NCBI RefSeq assembly: GCF_001983995.1
Contig: NZ_CP019450.1
Coordinates: 3,286,001 to 3,350,000, forward strand
Origin: Halioglobus japonicus
GTDB taxonomy: Bacteria; Pseudomonadota; Gammaproteobacteria; Pseudomonadales; Halieaceae
Direction of reading: 5' to 3'
DNA: 64,000 nucleotides
Shown: positions 39,072 to 48,763 of the stretch, one piece after another
Numbering within the stretch: the first letter of the stretch is position 1
How the letters are laid out: each line of letters opens with the position of its first letter
The notes under the pieces: generated by a model
Seen by the model: only the letters and a program-made list of their open reading frames with translations
Told to the model about the DNA's origin: nothing
The model's database searches: none
Position numbers and translations under genes: made by a program

Positions 39072-39091
39072 GGGAGCCGATTGAGGCTCCC
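39072..39091. promoter_or_regulatory. Inverted repeat upstream of oadG
   Basis: GGGAGCC and GGCTCCC form a perfect 7-bp stem around GATTGA, 29 nt before the oadG start. There is no U-run on either strand, so it is not an obvious terminator. It could be an operator or a leader hairpin. Confidence 0.45.
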
Positions 39092-39216
39092 ACCGAAAGT
39101 TCATAATAATAAATCAGTCGGGCTTATTGCGCCATTGGCGGGGCTTGCGGTTGACATTCCCCTATGGGGGTAGGCCAGCGTATAATCCGCGGCCTCCCCC
39201 TGACCGGTACCGCGCG

Positions 39217-40197
39217 ATGCGCCTGATGATCGCCCCAATGGAGGGCGTTGTTGATCACACCATGCGTACTCTGCTCTCCTCTGTGAGCAGGGTGGATCGC
39301 TGTGTCACTGAATTTGTTCGCGTCAGCAATCAACTGCTACCACCGCGGGTGTTCTATCGCCTGTGTCCCGAACTGCACGACGGTGGCACCACCCCGTCAG
39401 GCGCGCCAGTATATGTTCAGATTCTGGGCGGCGACCCCCAGGTGGTGGCCGAGAATGCTGCGCGTGCCGCAGAACTGGGTGCACCGGGTATCGACCTTAA
39501 CTTTGGCTGCCCGGCCAAAACCGTGAACAACTCCAATGGCGGCTCCATACTTTTGCGCGAGCCTGAGCGGGTTGCTGCCATCGCTGCGGCGGCGCGACAG
39601 GCAGTGCCCAGCCACGTCCCGCTGACCGTTAAGACCCGCCTTGGCTACGAAGACAGTCAATTGTTCAAGGACATCGTCCGCGGCATTGGGGAGGCCGGCG
39701 CAACTGAATTGACGGTGCATGCGCGCACCAAGCGTCACGGTTATCGGCCCCCAGCCTACTGGGAAGAGATTGCTACTGCGCGCGAGCTGCTCGACATTCC
39801 GATAATAGCCAACGGTGAGATATGGAGCCCAGAGGATGCCCAGCGCTGCCGCGAGGTCAGCGGCTGCGATGATCTCATGCTAGGTCGCGGCGCCCTGTGC
39901 CGCCCCGATCTGCCCGCTATCATCCGGGCACTGGACAACGGTGAACCGGCGCATGCATTGCGCTGGGAGCACGTATTGCTGCTGGTGAGTGGCTATCTGG
40001 ATGCCACGATCGAGGCATACGATGCACGCTGCGTGGGCAATCCGATCAAGCAATGGCTGGTGTACCTGCGTTGCTATTACCCACAGGCTGCGGTGCTGTT
40101 TGAGCGTATCAAGCGTCTGCGAGCCCCCGAGGAACTGCGCAGACTACTGGACGACGAAATAGAAGCTGCGCCCGTTACCGGACGCAGTGCGGCCTGA
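39217..40197 (+). CDS. dusC: tRNA-dihydrouridine(16) synthase
   Basis: This 326-residue flavoenzyme reduces U16 of tRNA. It shows MIAPMEGVVDHTMR at the start, the catalytic NFGCPAKTVNNSNGG (active Cys near residue 97), KTRLGYED and HARTKRHGY. The MEGVxD start and the length fit DusC rather than DusA or DusB. ATG 39217 is used because the family begins with that motif; an upstream in-frame start at 39127 adds an unrelated Arg/Pro-rich leader. Confidence 0.93.
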   Translation: MRLMIAPMEGVVDHTMRTLLSSVSRVDRCVTEFVRVSNQLLPPRVFYRLCPELHDGGTTPSGAPVYVQILGGDPQVVAENAARAAELGAPGIDLNFGCPAKTVNNSNGGSILLREPERVAAIAAAARQAVPSHVPLTVKTRLGYEDSQLFKDIVRGIGEAGATELTVHARTKRHGYRPPAYWEEIATARELLDIPIIANGEIWSPEDAQRCREVSGCDDLMLGRGALCRPDLPAIIRALDNGEPAHALRWEHVLLLVSGYLDATIEAYDARCVGNPIKQWLVYLRCYYPQAAVLFERIKRLRAPEELRRLLDDEIEAAPVTGRSAA

Positions 40198-40203
40198 GCT
40201 GAA

Positions 40204-40674
40204 TCAGGCGGAGACTTTGGCGGGCTGACTGACCTCCAGCTCCAGGGCATAAATGTCCTGCTGAAGCTGTTCCAACTCCGACTGCACCGAGGCTTTCCAG
40301 AGGCTGGCAATCTCTGCTTCCTCCTCAATCTGGGTGGCGATATCCAGTGGGTCGCGCTCGAGATCGAGCACACCGAAATCCGTGCCCAGCGCCTTGACAC
40401 CGACACCGGCCTGGAACGCAGAGAGCATCAGATAGCCGCTTTTGAGATGCTCGGCCAGGCGCACGTCCTCGCTATTGGCAATGCACATCTTCAGCGCGAC
40501 TTTCAGTTCATTCTTGGGATGTGGCAGGGAATCCTGATCAACAATACGTCCCGGCATGGGGGGCTGCATTTCCAGGTAACGGGCGTAGTCCAGTACCTTG
40601 CGCTGAGCATCGACATAACCCAGTTGCTTCTCCTCCACTCGTCCCCGACCGAAGATACGGGTAAAAATTGCCAT
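40204..40674 (-). CDS. Conserved-looking cytosolic protein of unknown function
   Basis: This 156-residue soluble protein, mostly predicted helical, begins with a basic segment (FTRIFGRGR) and ends in a Glu/Gln-rich helix. It has one Cys and no signal peptide or membrane helix. GAGG lies 7 nt before ATG 40674, a good start; a GTG directly before it is less likely. It converges on dusC with a 6-nt gap. I do not recognise the family. Confidence 0.75.
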   Translation of the reverse strand: MAIFTRIFGRGRVEEKQLGYVDAQRKVLDYARYLEMQPPMPGRIVDQDSLPHPKNELKVALKMCIANSEDVRLAEHLKSGYLMLSAFQAGVGVKALGTDFGVLDLERDPLDIATQIEEEAEIASLWKASVQSELEQLQQDIYALELEVSQPAKVSA

Positions 40675-40798
40675 CACGTTGCCTCCTCAATGCACTGCAG
40701 GGCATGTTTTTCATGCTGTCTATTGCATCGCATCGAGGCGACAGGTTGCATTGCCGTTCACGACAGCTGCATGTTTATCGGCGCCAATTAGGCTGCGA

Positions 40799-42129
40799 TC
40801 AGTGACGCCGCGGAGCGCGAAGGTAGTGCATGAGACTGAATGCCAGGAACGCGGCCAGCAGATAAAGCGGCCCGCGCAAGGGGAACGAGTAGCGGGGATC
40901 TGACTGTGTACACAGATAGACCAAACTGATGTAGAGGACCAGGAAGCCGACGGCAAAGGGTATCGTCGCAGGGCGCACCAACATGGCCAGCAACAGGCCC
41001 AACAGGCCGCACCAAAGGAGTGGCGCGTGCATCGTGCGCATCAAACGGTAGGTGAAGTCAGCCGTCTCTGACACGTGGTAGAGAGAATAGCGCACTGGAT
41101 AGATGTAAATGTCCCGGTAACCGACCTGCACGTCCCAACCCCACAACAAGCGTGGCTTTTCGAGAACATACCAGGACAACATTCCCCATGGATCGGCAAC
41201 CACTTTAGCGCGCCAGGTATCGACAAACCTGCCGAAATCGCCATCGATGTCTCGGTAGTCCCTATCGGCGGGATTAGCGGGGTCGCGCTTCTCCGCTCTC
41301 CATATGGCGTAGTAGTCGCTGTGCATCCCGATCACGAGATTCTTGAGCAAGCGATCGGATGATGACAGTCGCTCCGGAGCCACAGCCGCCTCGGAGCGCA
41401 ACGACCAGGCCCCAAAGGCCAGTGCCACCGGCAATACCAGCAGCGCCAATGACGCGACCAGAGCCCGTGTCGGGATAGATTGCTCACGCCTCAAAGACCA
41501 ACCCGCTATCAGCACCAGACCAGGGGCCAGAAATAGCGACACAGGGTTAACAGCCCAGGCCAAAGCTAACAACAACCCCGCCACCAATGCCCCAGAGGCC
41601 TGGGATTCTGCAACCACAAGATCAGCTGATAGAGACTGGCAAGCAACAGAAACCCGAACAGAGTCTCCGTCAACAGGTTCTGGCCTACCGCGACGACGTG
41701 TGGCGAGAGCGCCAGCAGCGCGGGCGGCAAAAGAGCCCAGCCGGGGTCCATCATCTTCAAGGCAATCAGCCCAGTGAAATAAATGCTGAGCACACCCAGA
41801 ATGACCTGGACGGCCAGCACTAATCGATACCGCTCCAAGTCTGTAGCATCGGCCACAGTAGCGAGCCCTGCGAGAAACATCGGATAGCCGGGTGCCCAGT
41901 AGGCATCAGGTTGTGGATTGGGACCTCGATCCTTCGAGAATACGCCGTGCTGGCGCAGATTATCGGCATAACGCACATAGCTGGCCGCATCTGCCTGGAT
42001 GGCTGTGGCGTTAACGGTTACTTCGTTGTAGGAAAAACGCAGCAACGCTCCCACCAACAGGCACAGGCTGAAACCCAGCCCAAACCACCACGGAGCATCC
42101 CGAAGTGAACTGACCTGCACCCGCGCCAC
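40799..42129 (-). pseudogene. Membrane glycosyltransferase-like protein (PMT/GT39 type), frame broken
   Basis: Two overlapping frames make one protein of about 443 residues. The first part (42129 to about 41607) has an N-terminal helix, the loop sequence DAASYVRYADNLRQHG, and WAPGYPMFLAG, a pattern of polyprenyl-phosphate-dependent mannosyltransferase-like proteins (an acidic residue in the first loop, then a PxGYP motif). The second part has several further helices and a C-terminal basic end. Adding one C to the CCC run near 41605-41608 joins them as QNPQASGALVAG. Total length is short for GT39. It is probably lipid-linked sugar transfer, with substrate unknown, and it may be intact in the real genome. 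Confidence 0.65.
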
Positions 42130-43689
42130 CTAGAAAACCGGCGGTACAATGGCGTCGATCAGACGCGGTCCGCGCTGGGCCATAGCCTGCTCAAACAGCA
42201 TGGTAAACGCTTCAGCGGTGGTGGCGCGATCCGCCTGGACGCCCATGCCCCGGGCCATGGCAACAAAATCCATATCCGGGCTGCCAATATTCAGGGTGCT
42301 GGCGGCACTGGGGCCGGGCACACCGTCCCGCGCACCCGTGCGCCCATACTCCATCTCAAGAATGGAATACTTGCGGTTACTGAAAATTACGACGGTGATA
42401 TCGGTATTTTCACGCGCCATACTCCACAGCGCCTGAATGGTATACATCGCACTGCCGTCGCCCTCGATGCAGACCACCTTGCGATCCGGGCAGGCCACTG
42501 CGGCACCGAGCGCCGCCGGCAGCCCCCAGCCGATACTACCGCCGGTCTGGCTGAGCTGCTCGTGATATCGGGCCGTGCCGGTAAACATGTTGACCATCAT
42601 GCCGCAGGTAATGCCTTCATCCACGAGAATGGCGTTCTCAGGCATATGATGAGCAATGGCCATGCCCACCTTGGCTGCATCCAGTTCACCAGCAGGGAGG
42701 TCCGGTAAATTAAGCGCGTGTACGCGCGGCTCCGTTGCCATGGCGCCCAGGGCCTCTGCCAGGCCGGTCAGCGCTCCCTCTGTGTCATCTCGCGGCCCGG
42801 CCAGCACCATCCGCCGGGCAGTGGCCGGCGCGATAGCACTGGGGACACCGGGATAGGCAAAGAAGGATACCGGGTCGGCGGCCCCCACCAGAATCAACTG
42901 CTCAATGTCCCTGATACTGTCGATTGCCAGCTCAGCGAGATAGGCGAGCCGATCGATGTTCGCCGTGCCCTCACCGCGGGCAATCTTCGCGGGCAGCACT
43001 TCAATCAGCACACGCGCGCCGGTCGCCTGCGCGATGCGATCCGCCAAATGCCCATGGGGCATACCCACCTCCCGGCCACCGAGAAGAATCAGCGTGTTCG
43101 CGCCCGACTGCAGCGCTGTGACCGCCTCCTCAATCCGCTCGACAGGCACCGAGGGTGGTGTCGCCACCTCGACTACAGCCTCGGGCCCATTGGGGTTGTC
43201 GCTCCAGGAGACATCCGCCGGCAACATCAGTGTTGCGACCCGCGATACTCCTGCTTGGCGCACGGCCTCGGCCGCATCACGCGCGATGTCGCCAGATGAC
43301 GTTGAAGTGTGCACCCAATGCGAAACAGGGCCTGCAATACCTTCAATGTCGGACGTGAGAGGCGCATCGTACTCCAGGTGATAAGTCGCGTGATCGCCGA
43401 CAATATTCACCATGGGAGAGAAGCCTTTCTTGGCGTTGTGGATATTGGCCAGCGCGTTGCCCAGGCCCGGCCCCAGATGCAGCAGCGTCGATGCCGGCTT
43501 TCCGGCCATACGGGCGTAGCCATCTGCGGCGCCACTGAGGACGCCTTCAAACAGGCACAGTACGCAGCGCATCTCGGGCACCTCATCCAGCGCCGCGACA
43601 AAATGCATCTCGGATGTGCCTGGATTGGTAAAGCACACCTCGATGCCATTGTTCGTCAAGGTTGTGAGCAGACTCTCTGCACCATTCAT
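42130..43689 (-). CDS. Thiamine-diphosphate enzyme, acetolactate synthase large-subunit-like
   Basis: This 519-residue protein has three ThDP-enzyme domains. The N-terminal catalytic glutamate is in CLFEGVLSGAADGYARM (about residue 47), a central domain follows, and the cofactor-binding GDGSAMYTIQALWSMA with the downstream NN-type NRKYSI segment lies near residue 415. It is annotated by family as acetolactate synthase, but no small regulatory subunit is adjacent and the protein is shorter than IlvB, so it may be a decarboxylase of another 2-keto acid. ATG 43689 fits the family start; the longer frame overlaps the divergent lipoprotein region. Confidence 0.82.
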   Translation of the reverse strand: MNGAESLLTTLTNNGIEVCFTNPGTSEMHFVAALDEVPEMRCVLCLFEGVLSGAADGYARMAGKPASTLLHLGPGLGNALANIHNAKKGFSPMVNIVGDHATYHLEYDAPLTSDIEGIAGPVSHWVHTSTSSGDIARDAAEAVRQAGVSRVATLMLPADVSWSDNPNGPEAVVEVATPPSVPVERIEEAVTALQSGANTLILLGGREVGMPHGHLADRIAQATGARVLIEVLPAKIARGEGTANIDRLAYLAELAIDSIRDIEQLILVGAADPVSFFAYPGVPSAIAPATARRMVLAGPRDDTEGALTGLAEALGAMATEPRVHALNLPDLPAGELDAAKVGMAIAHHMPENAILVDEGITCGMMVNMFTGTARYHEQLSQTGGSIGWGLPAALGAAVACPDRKVVCIEGDGSAMYTIQALWSMARENTDITVVIFSNRKYSILEMEYGRTGARDGVPGPSAASTLNIGSPDMDFVAMARGMGVQADRATTAEAFTMLFEQAMAQRGPRLIDAIVPPVF

Positions 43690-43708
43690 AACTTGGTTCC
43701 CAAAAGTG

Positions 43709-43852
43709 TCAGTGGCTTGCCGTGAGTCTGGCCTCGGGGCTGAATGCCCCGCTCGCTTCGACAGGATCAACCGTCGCCGACGTAGATTGCAGCGCAGGAC
43801 CACAGGCGGCCACCAGGAGGGCTCCCCCCAAAACAGGGATGATTTTTCGCAT
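43709..43852 (-). CDS. Small predicted lipoprotein
   Basis: This 47-residue protein is read from ATG 43852 with an AGGAGA ribosome-binding site 7 nt before it. It has a basic start (MRKIIP), a hydrophobic segment and a lipobox ending VAAC, so it should be cut and lipidated at that Cys, leaving a 30-residue polar peptide. It lies 19 nt upstream of the ThDP enzyme gene and may share its transcript. No family is recognised. Confidence 0.6.
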   Translation of the reverse strand: MRKIIPVLGGALLVAACGPALQSTSATVDPVEASGAFSPEARLTASH

Positions 43853-43974
43853 GAGATGTCTCCTATTGAGGGCGTGGAGCGATATCATACGGACAATTAT
43901 TCGATTGCGGTATTGGCGCTCTCGTTCGTTTACAATCCAACGCCTGACTTGGCCTCGGAACACAAGGACTTTAC

Positions 43975-45525
43975 ATGACCAGCAACAGCGCCGTTCTGCC
44001 GGCGGATGACACCGGCTTCTTCGGCCATCCGCGTGGCCTTTTCGTCTGCTTCGCCACCGAGCTGTGGGAGCGATTTTCCTTCTACGGCATGAAGTATCTG
44101 TTACTGCTATACCTCACCAAGTATCACCTGTTCTCTGACGCCAATGGCCTGGAAGTTCTGGGCAGCTATGCTGCACTGGTTTACGCAATGCCCGTGATTG
44201 GCGGCTTGTTGGCAGACCGTTACCTCGGCATGCGCAAGGCGGTCATATTTGGCGGTCTACTGCTGGTGGCGGGCCACCTGGGTATGGCCGTGGAAGGCGA
44301 ACAGGCGCGCTACGTGGAAGGCGAGGTAGTGCGCGATGAAGGGGCGCTACAGGTCTTTTATTTCTCCCTGGCCCTGATTGTCATGGGCGTCGGTTTCCTG
44401 AAACCCAATATCTCAACCATCGTCGGCCGCCTCTACGCGGAAGACGATCACCGTCGGGATTCCGGTTTCACCATTTTCTACATGGGCATTAACATCGGCT
44501 CGTTTGTGGCCACGCTGCTGTGTGGCTACCTGGGCGAGACCTACGGCTGGGCCTATGGCTTTGGCGCAGCGGGTATCGGCATGCTGATCGGCCTGGTCAC
44601 TTTTATTCTCGGTCAGAAGCACCTGCATGGGCACGCTGAGCCAGCCAACCCGGAAGTATTGCAGGAGAAATCCCCGATTGGCCTGAACAAAGAGTGGAGC
44701 ATTTACCTGGGGTCCCTGCTCGGTGTGTTTGCGGCCTGGCAAATGCTGCAATTCCACGGTGCGGTGGGCACGCTGCTGAACGTACTGTCAGTCGTCGTGC
44801 TGGTCGGCCTAGCCTGGTTTATTACCACGCGCTGTAACGCCGTTGAACGTGGCCGCATGATTGCGCTCATCGTATTGACGATGTCCACGGTGGTGTTCTG
44901 GGCCCTGTTCGAACAGGCCGCCGCCTCCATGACCCTGTTCGCAGACCGGGTTATGGACCGCACCTTGTTCGGTATTGAATTTACCGCATCGCAGTTCGGC
45001 TCCCTCAACGCCTTCTTCATCATGACCCTGGCGCCCTTCTTTGCCTGGCTGTGGACGGCGCTGGATAAACGCGGTCTGGAGCCTTCAACACCGGTCAAGT
45101 TCGCCCTGGGTATCGCCCAGGCCGGTCTCGGCTTCGGTGCCCTGGTCTGGGGTGCTGCCAACCCGGACGAGGCAGGCCTGGTCGCTGCATGGTGGATGGT
45201 ACTGGCCTACCTCCTGCACACCACAGGTGAGCTGTGTCTATCACCGGTGGGCCTGTCAGCTGTCACCAAATTGTCGGTGCCCAGCGTTGTTGGCGTAATG
45301 ATGGGCGCCTGGTTCCTGGCAACCGCCTACTCCGAATTTGTCGCAGCCCAGCTGGCCAAACTGGCCGCTATCGACACCGTTGATGGCGGCGTCACCGATG
45401 TGAGTGCAGCGCTGGCCAGCTACAACAGCCTGTTCACCGACCTGCTGTGGGTTGGCCTGGGCGTTGCCGTGCTCTTGTTCCTGGTTTCCCCTGTTCTGCG
45501 TCGCCTGATGCACGGAGTGCACTAA
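43975..45525 (+). CDS. POT-family proton-dependent oligopeptide transporter
   Basis: This 516-residue protein has about 14 membrane helices. It carries the PTR2 signature region ELWERFSFYGMKYLL (about residue 24; ExxERFxYYG-type proton/peptide motif) and a later FYMGINIGSF (second PTR2 signature). It imports di- and tripeptides with protons. The start ATG 43975 is well placed. It is divergent from the small lipoprotein and precedes the 1027-residue coiled-coil gene by 85 nt. Confidence 0.94.
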   Translation: MTSNSAVLPADDTGFFGHPRGLFVCFATELWERFSFYGMKYLLLLYLTKYHLFSDANGLEVLGSYAALVYAMPVIGGLLADRYLGMRKAVIFGGLLLVAGHLGMAVEGEQARYVEGEVVRDEGALQVFYFSLALIVMGVGFLKPNISTIVGRLYAEDDHRRDSGFTIFYMGINIGSFVATLLCGYLGETYGWAYGFGAAGIGMLIGLVTFILGQKHLHGHAEPANPEVLQEKSPIGLNKEWSIYLGSLLGVFAAWQMLQFHGAVGTLLNVLSVVVLVGLAWFITTRCNAVERGRMIALIVLTMSTVVFWALFEQAAASMTLFADRVMDRTLFGIEFTASQFGSLNAFFIMTLAPFFAWLWTALDKRGLEPSTPVKFALGIAQAGLGFGALVWGAANPDEAGLVAAWWMVLAYLLHTTGELCLSPVGLSAVTKLSVPSVVGVMMGAWFLATAYSEFVAAQLAKLAAIDTVDGGVTDVSAALASYNSLFTDLLWVGLGVAVLLFLVSPVLRRLMHGVH

Positions 45526-45610
45526 ACGCAAGTTCTCGCTTGGCAAAGGGGCATTGCACGCCGTACATTGCCCCTTTACAACGACATAACACGGGGATGG
45601 AAAACGCGAG

Positions 45611-48600
45611 GTGAATAAGTTCAACCTCACGTTCTGGGGTGAGATTCTGCCGGGCCGTGACCCGGCAAAGGTAAAGGCTCGCTTTGCCAAAATGTTCGAC
45701 ATTCGGGATCCGGAGCAACTCGAACGCTTCTTCTCCGGCGAAACCATTATTCTTCGCCGCAATATCGAGCGCAAAGTCGCCGCCGAATACTACGCCAAGC
45801 TGCGCAAGCTGGGCGTTGAGGCAGAGCTGCGCAAAATCGATGCCTCCGGTATGGCCAGCGAACCCGACGCCCCACGCAAGGTTGAGGAATCGGCAGAACA
45901 GGAAAGCCAATCCAAACAAGCCAAATGGGAAGAGGCCCGGCTCCAGGCCGAGCAAGAGGCCCAGGAGCGCATCGCTCGCGAGCAACAACGCAAACTCGAG
46001 AGCAGCCGCCAGCGCCAGCAGCGCGAACGACGCGAATCCCAGGAAGCGCAGTGGAAAGCACGCCAGCAAGAGCTGGAGCGTGAGCAACTCGCCCAGGCGG
46101 CAAGGCGCAAGGCCGAGCGAGAAAAGCAAGCCATGCTGCGCGAGGAAGAGGCCCGGCGCAAACAGGAAGAAGCGGCTGCGCGCGCCCGCCAGTTGGCCGA
46201 AGAAGAAGCCCAACGCCAGGCAGCCGCTGCGGCGAGAGCGCAACGCAATGCCGAGGAGGCCGCCCGCAAGCAGGCCGAAGCCGACGAGCGAGTCAGGGTG
46301 AAGGCAGAGCAGCGAGCCCGCAAGGAGGCCGAGGCAGAGGCACAACGCCGGGCCAAGGCCGAAGCCGAGGCCCGGCGCAAAGCAGAGGCCAGGCAGCGCA
46401 AAGCCGAAGAAGAGGCCCGGCGACGCGAACATAAAGCGCGGCGCGAGGCAGAGGCCGAAAAGCGACGGGCGGAAAAGGCGGCGCGCAAAAAAGCCGAGCA
46501 GGAGGCTGCCGCAAAACGCAAAGCCGAAAAGGAAGCGGCGGCAGAGGAAAAAGCCCGTCTGTTGGAGGAAAAGAAAGCGCGAGAGGCCGCCGAGCGCCGA
46601 GAGCGCGAACAGGCCGAGGCACTCGCCGCTGCCAAAGCCGCCGAGCAGAAACGTATCGAGCAGCAGAAAATTGAGCGCCAGCGGGTCGAGGAAGCGGCCC
46701 GGCGCCAACGCGAGGCCGATGCAAGAAGGGCGGCACAGGAGGCGGAGCGCGAGGCACGAAGAGCCGAAAAGGCGCATATCAAGCAACAGGAAGAGGCACG
46801 CAAGGCACACGAGCTGGCGCTGGAAAAAGAACGCGAGACCGAACGCCAACGTCTCGAAGAACAGGCCATTGCCCGCGGCGCTGCCGAGCTCGCAAGCCAG
46901 ACGTCCCTGGCAAGCCGGGAGGGCACGGTTCGCTCTGCCATGGAACTTCCCCGCCGAGAGAAACTCGGCCAGGGCCCCGTGCGCAAGCGTCAGACAGGCG
47001 CCCCCAACGACTATCGCACCCACCCCTTCCGCAATAACGCGGAGGTGCGCGGCCGCGCTGAACTGGCCCGGGAAACATTTCATCGCACGCTGGCGATCGC
47101 TGCCGCCGTACTGGCTGTAGCCCTTCTACTCAGTGGCCGATACATCAGTCTAGATCCGGTCGAACCTGTGTCAGGGCCCGCCTATGTGCTGGCGGCATCC
47201 AATGGCACATTGCTGGTGCAGGCCGCCGACATGCTGCTGATCCACGACCGCTCCGGTGTGGGCCGTACCCGCTTGTCACTGACAGAACTGGGTCTGGCAA
47301 CAGGTGCCCGTAGCCTCACCTTTACGCCCGCTGGCGAGCTGCTCCTCTGGGCTAGCGAAGCGGAAAATGACGCGGCTGCGGGACTATGGCGCTGCGACCT
47401 CAGCACACGCCAATGCAACTCGCTTGCAAACACTCCATTGCAGAGCGCGCCGGACGCCGTGGCTGTGCACGAACTCAACGGCCAGCTGTTTGCCGCCAGC
47501 GCCGCCGCCTCTTCCCTGCTCAAACTCTCACCCGAGGGCAGCGTGCTCGCCGAAGTGGATCACAGCTTCACCCCCGGGCCGGCCCTGCGCCTGGATCAGG
47601 GGCTGATGTTGATCAACAGCGCCGAAGGACCTGCGGTGGGCGTATTCCGCTATGAAGATCAAGCCTTTGGCAAACAACTGGATGAAGTGTTGCTTCTGCC
47701 GCCCCAGGCCCTGGCCGAGGCCCAGACCCGGGTGCGTGATTTTGTTCGCTCTGACGACTACTGGTGGGTCAATCTCTACAACCCGGAAACGGGCAGCGCC
47801 GGCCTGTACTTGTTTGACAGTGACTGGAAGTATCTGCGCGACCTCCCCGCGCCGGACCCGCTCGCCGACGGTCGACTCCTGCGCTGGGGCCAGAAAGTAC
47901 TGCTGTTTCATCCTGGCACCACACAGATACTGCGCTTTAGTGAGACCGGTGAGCCGGAGGCAGACGTCAGCTCAGACCTGCTGGCAGAACTCAAAGGAGA
48001 ACAGCAGCGCACACAAACCATCAAAAGTGTGGTCTGGGCTGTCGCGTTCTCGCTATGCCTGATCGCCGTGGTCGGCGCACTCGCCTACACCGGCCACCAG
48101 TACCTGCGCAGCCTGGTTTACGTCAACCGCCCTGCCCGCGGCGCCGAGCCACTGGACCAGTACAGTGACAGCATCACCTGGGTAGAACCCGTTGAAGATC
48201 GTCGCCGCGACTTACTGCGCACGGGATTGGGCTACGGCCTAATCTGTCTCGCGGCATTACTTGTGGTGGCGGGCCTCAACGCCAGCGCGCATGAGGCGCT
48301 GGCGGCAATCATCGCCCTGGCCGGCCCCGCTGTCGGCCTGTTGCTCTACGGCAGGGGCGAAAGTGGCCACGTGGGCCGTTGTGACGACACGCTCGCCCTG
48401 GTCGACCACCGGGATATGTACCACCTGGCAAAGGGCGCGCGCATCCATTACCGCGGCCCTTTTCTGATGGTTGATGACGTTGTTGTCTTTACCGGGACAG
48501 CACTGATACCCAATCTGAATCCCGAGCAAGTGGCCGACCAGATTTATCCGCTGGCGCGCCAGGGCGCTCGGGTGGACCGCAAAACAGCACTGGTGAAGCT

Positions 48601-48694
48601 GCTTGAAGTACGTCATCCCATCGCCGTAGGTGTGTTCGCCTGCGCTGCTTCACTGGTCATCGCCGCGGTGGTGCTGGTTGCCGGCAGCTTCTAG
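45611..48694 (+). CDS. Large coiled-coil membrane protein with N-terminal small domain and propeller-like region
   Basis: This 1027-residue protein reads from GTG 45611. Residues 1-80 form a compact alpha/beta domain (FWGEILPGRDPAKVKARFAK, LERFFSGETIILRR). I recall similar N-terminal domains in other gammaproteobacterial membrane proteins but cannot name the family. Residues about 94-440 are an unbroken Ala/Glu/Arg/Lys coiled coil. Then come a helix at about 493-514, a beta-rich region (about 520-795) whose repeated strand patterns suggest a propeller, and four more helices (about 806-828, 870-890, 893-913, 1001-1027). No catalytic motif is seen. It likely spans the inner membrane with the coiled coil in the cytoplasm (positive-inside rule). 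It is monocistronic as far as visible. Function unknown. Confidence 0.85.
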   Translation: MNKFNLTFWGEILPGRDPAKVKARFAKMFDIRDPEQLERFFSGETIILRRNIERKVAAEYYAKLRKLGVEAELRKIDASGMASEPDAPRKVEESAEQESQSKQAKWEEARLQAEQEAQERIAREQQRKLESSRQRQQRERRESQEAQWKARQQELEREQLAQAARRKAEREKQAMLREEEARRKQEEAAARARQLAEEEAQRQAAAAARAQRNAEEAARKQAEADERVRVKAEQRARKEAEAEAQRRAKAEAEARRKAEARQRKAEEEARRREHKARREAEAEKRRAEKAARKKAEQEAAAKRKAEKEAAAEEKARLLEEKKAREAAERREREQAEALAAAKAAEQKRIEQQKIERQRVEEAARRQREADARRAAQEAEREARRAEKAHIKQQEEARKAHELALEKERETERQRLEEQAIARGAAELASQTSLASREGTVRSAMELPRREKLGQGPVRKRQTGAPNDYRTHPFRNNAEVRGRAELARETFHRTLAIAAAVLAVALLLSGRYISLDPVEPVSGPAYVLAASNGTLLVQAADMLLIHDRSGVGRTRLSLTELGLATGARSLTFTPAGELLLWASEAENDAAAGLWRCDLSTRQCNSLANTPLQSAPDAVAVHELNGQLFAASAAASSLLKLSPEGSVLAEVDHSFTPGPALRLDQGLMLINSAEGPAVGVFRYEDQAFGKQLDEVLLLPPQALAEAQTRVRDFVRSDDYWWVNLYNPETGSAGLYLFDSDWKYLRDLPAPDPLADGRLLRWGQKVLLFHPGTTQILRFSETGEPEADVSSDLLAELKGEQQRTQTIKSVVWAVAFSLCLIAVVGALAYTGHQYLRSLVYVNRPARGAEPLDQYSDSITWVEPVEDRRRDLLRTGLGYGLICLAALLVVAGLNASAHEALAAIIALAGPAVGLLLYGRGESGHVGRCDDTLALVDHRDMYHLAKGARIHYRGPFLMVDDVVVFTGTALIPNLNPEQVADQIYPLARQGARVDRKTALVKLLEVRHPIAVGVFACAASLVIAAVVLVAGSF

Positions 48695-48724
48695 CGCCAG
48701 GACACTGGCTCACTGTCGTTATTG

Positions 48725-48747
48725 GGATATACTGGCTGCCAATATCC
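48725..48747. promoter_or_regulatory. Inverted repeat upstream of lutA
   Basis: GGATAT and ATATCC are arranged as an inverted repeat with an 11-nt spacer, ending 16 nt before the lutA start. It is a candidate operator for a lactate-responsive regulator, and no such regulator is identified in the window with confidence. Confidence 0.4.
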
Positions 48748-48763
48748 TGGGGCACTGGCCTGA

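Noticed and set aside
39151..39186. TTGACA and TATAAT upstream of dusC as a sigma-70 promoter, and the CCCCTATGGGG dyad as a MerR-type operator
   Set aside because: The boxes are 24 nt apart, too far for sigma-70 or for MerR-type promoters of about 19-20 nt, and dusC is not a metal-response gene.
45434..47083. Long open frames on the minus strand (up to 549 residues) opposite the coiled-coil gene
   Set aside because: They arise from the Glu/Ala/Arg-rich codon composition of the plus-strand coiled coil, have Leu/Cys/Phe- or Ser/Arg-rich low-complexity products and no ribosome-binding site.
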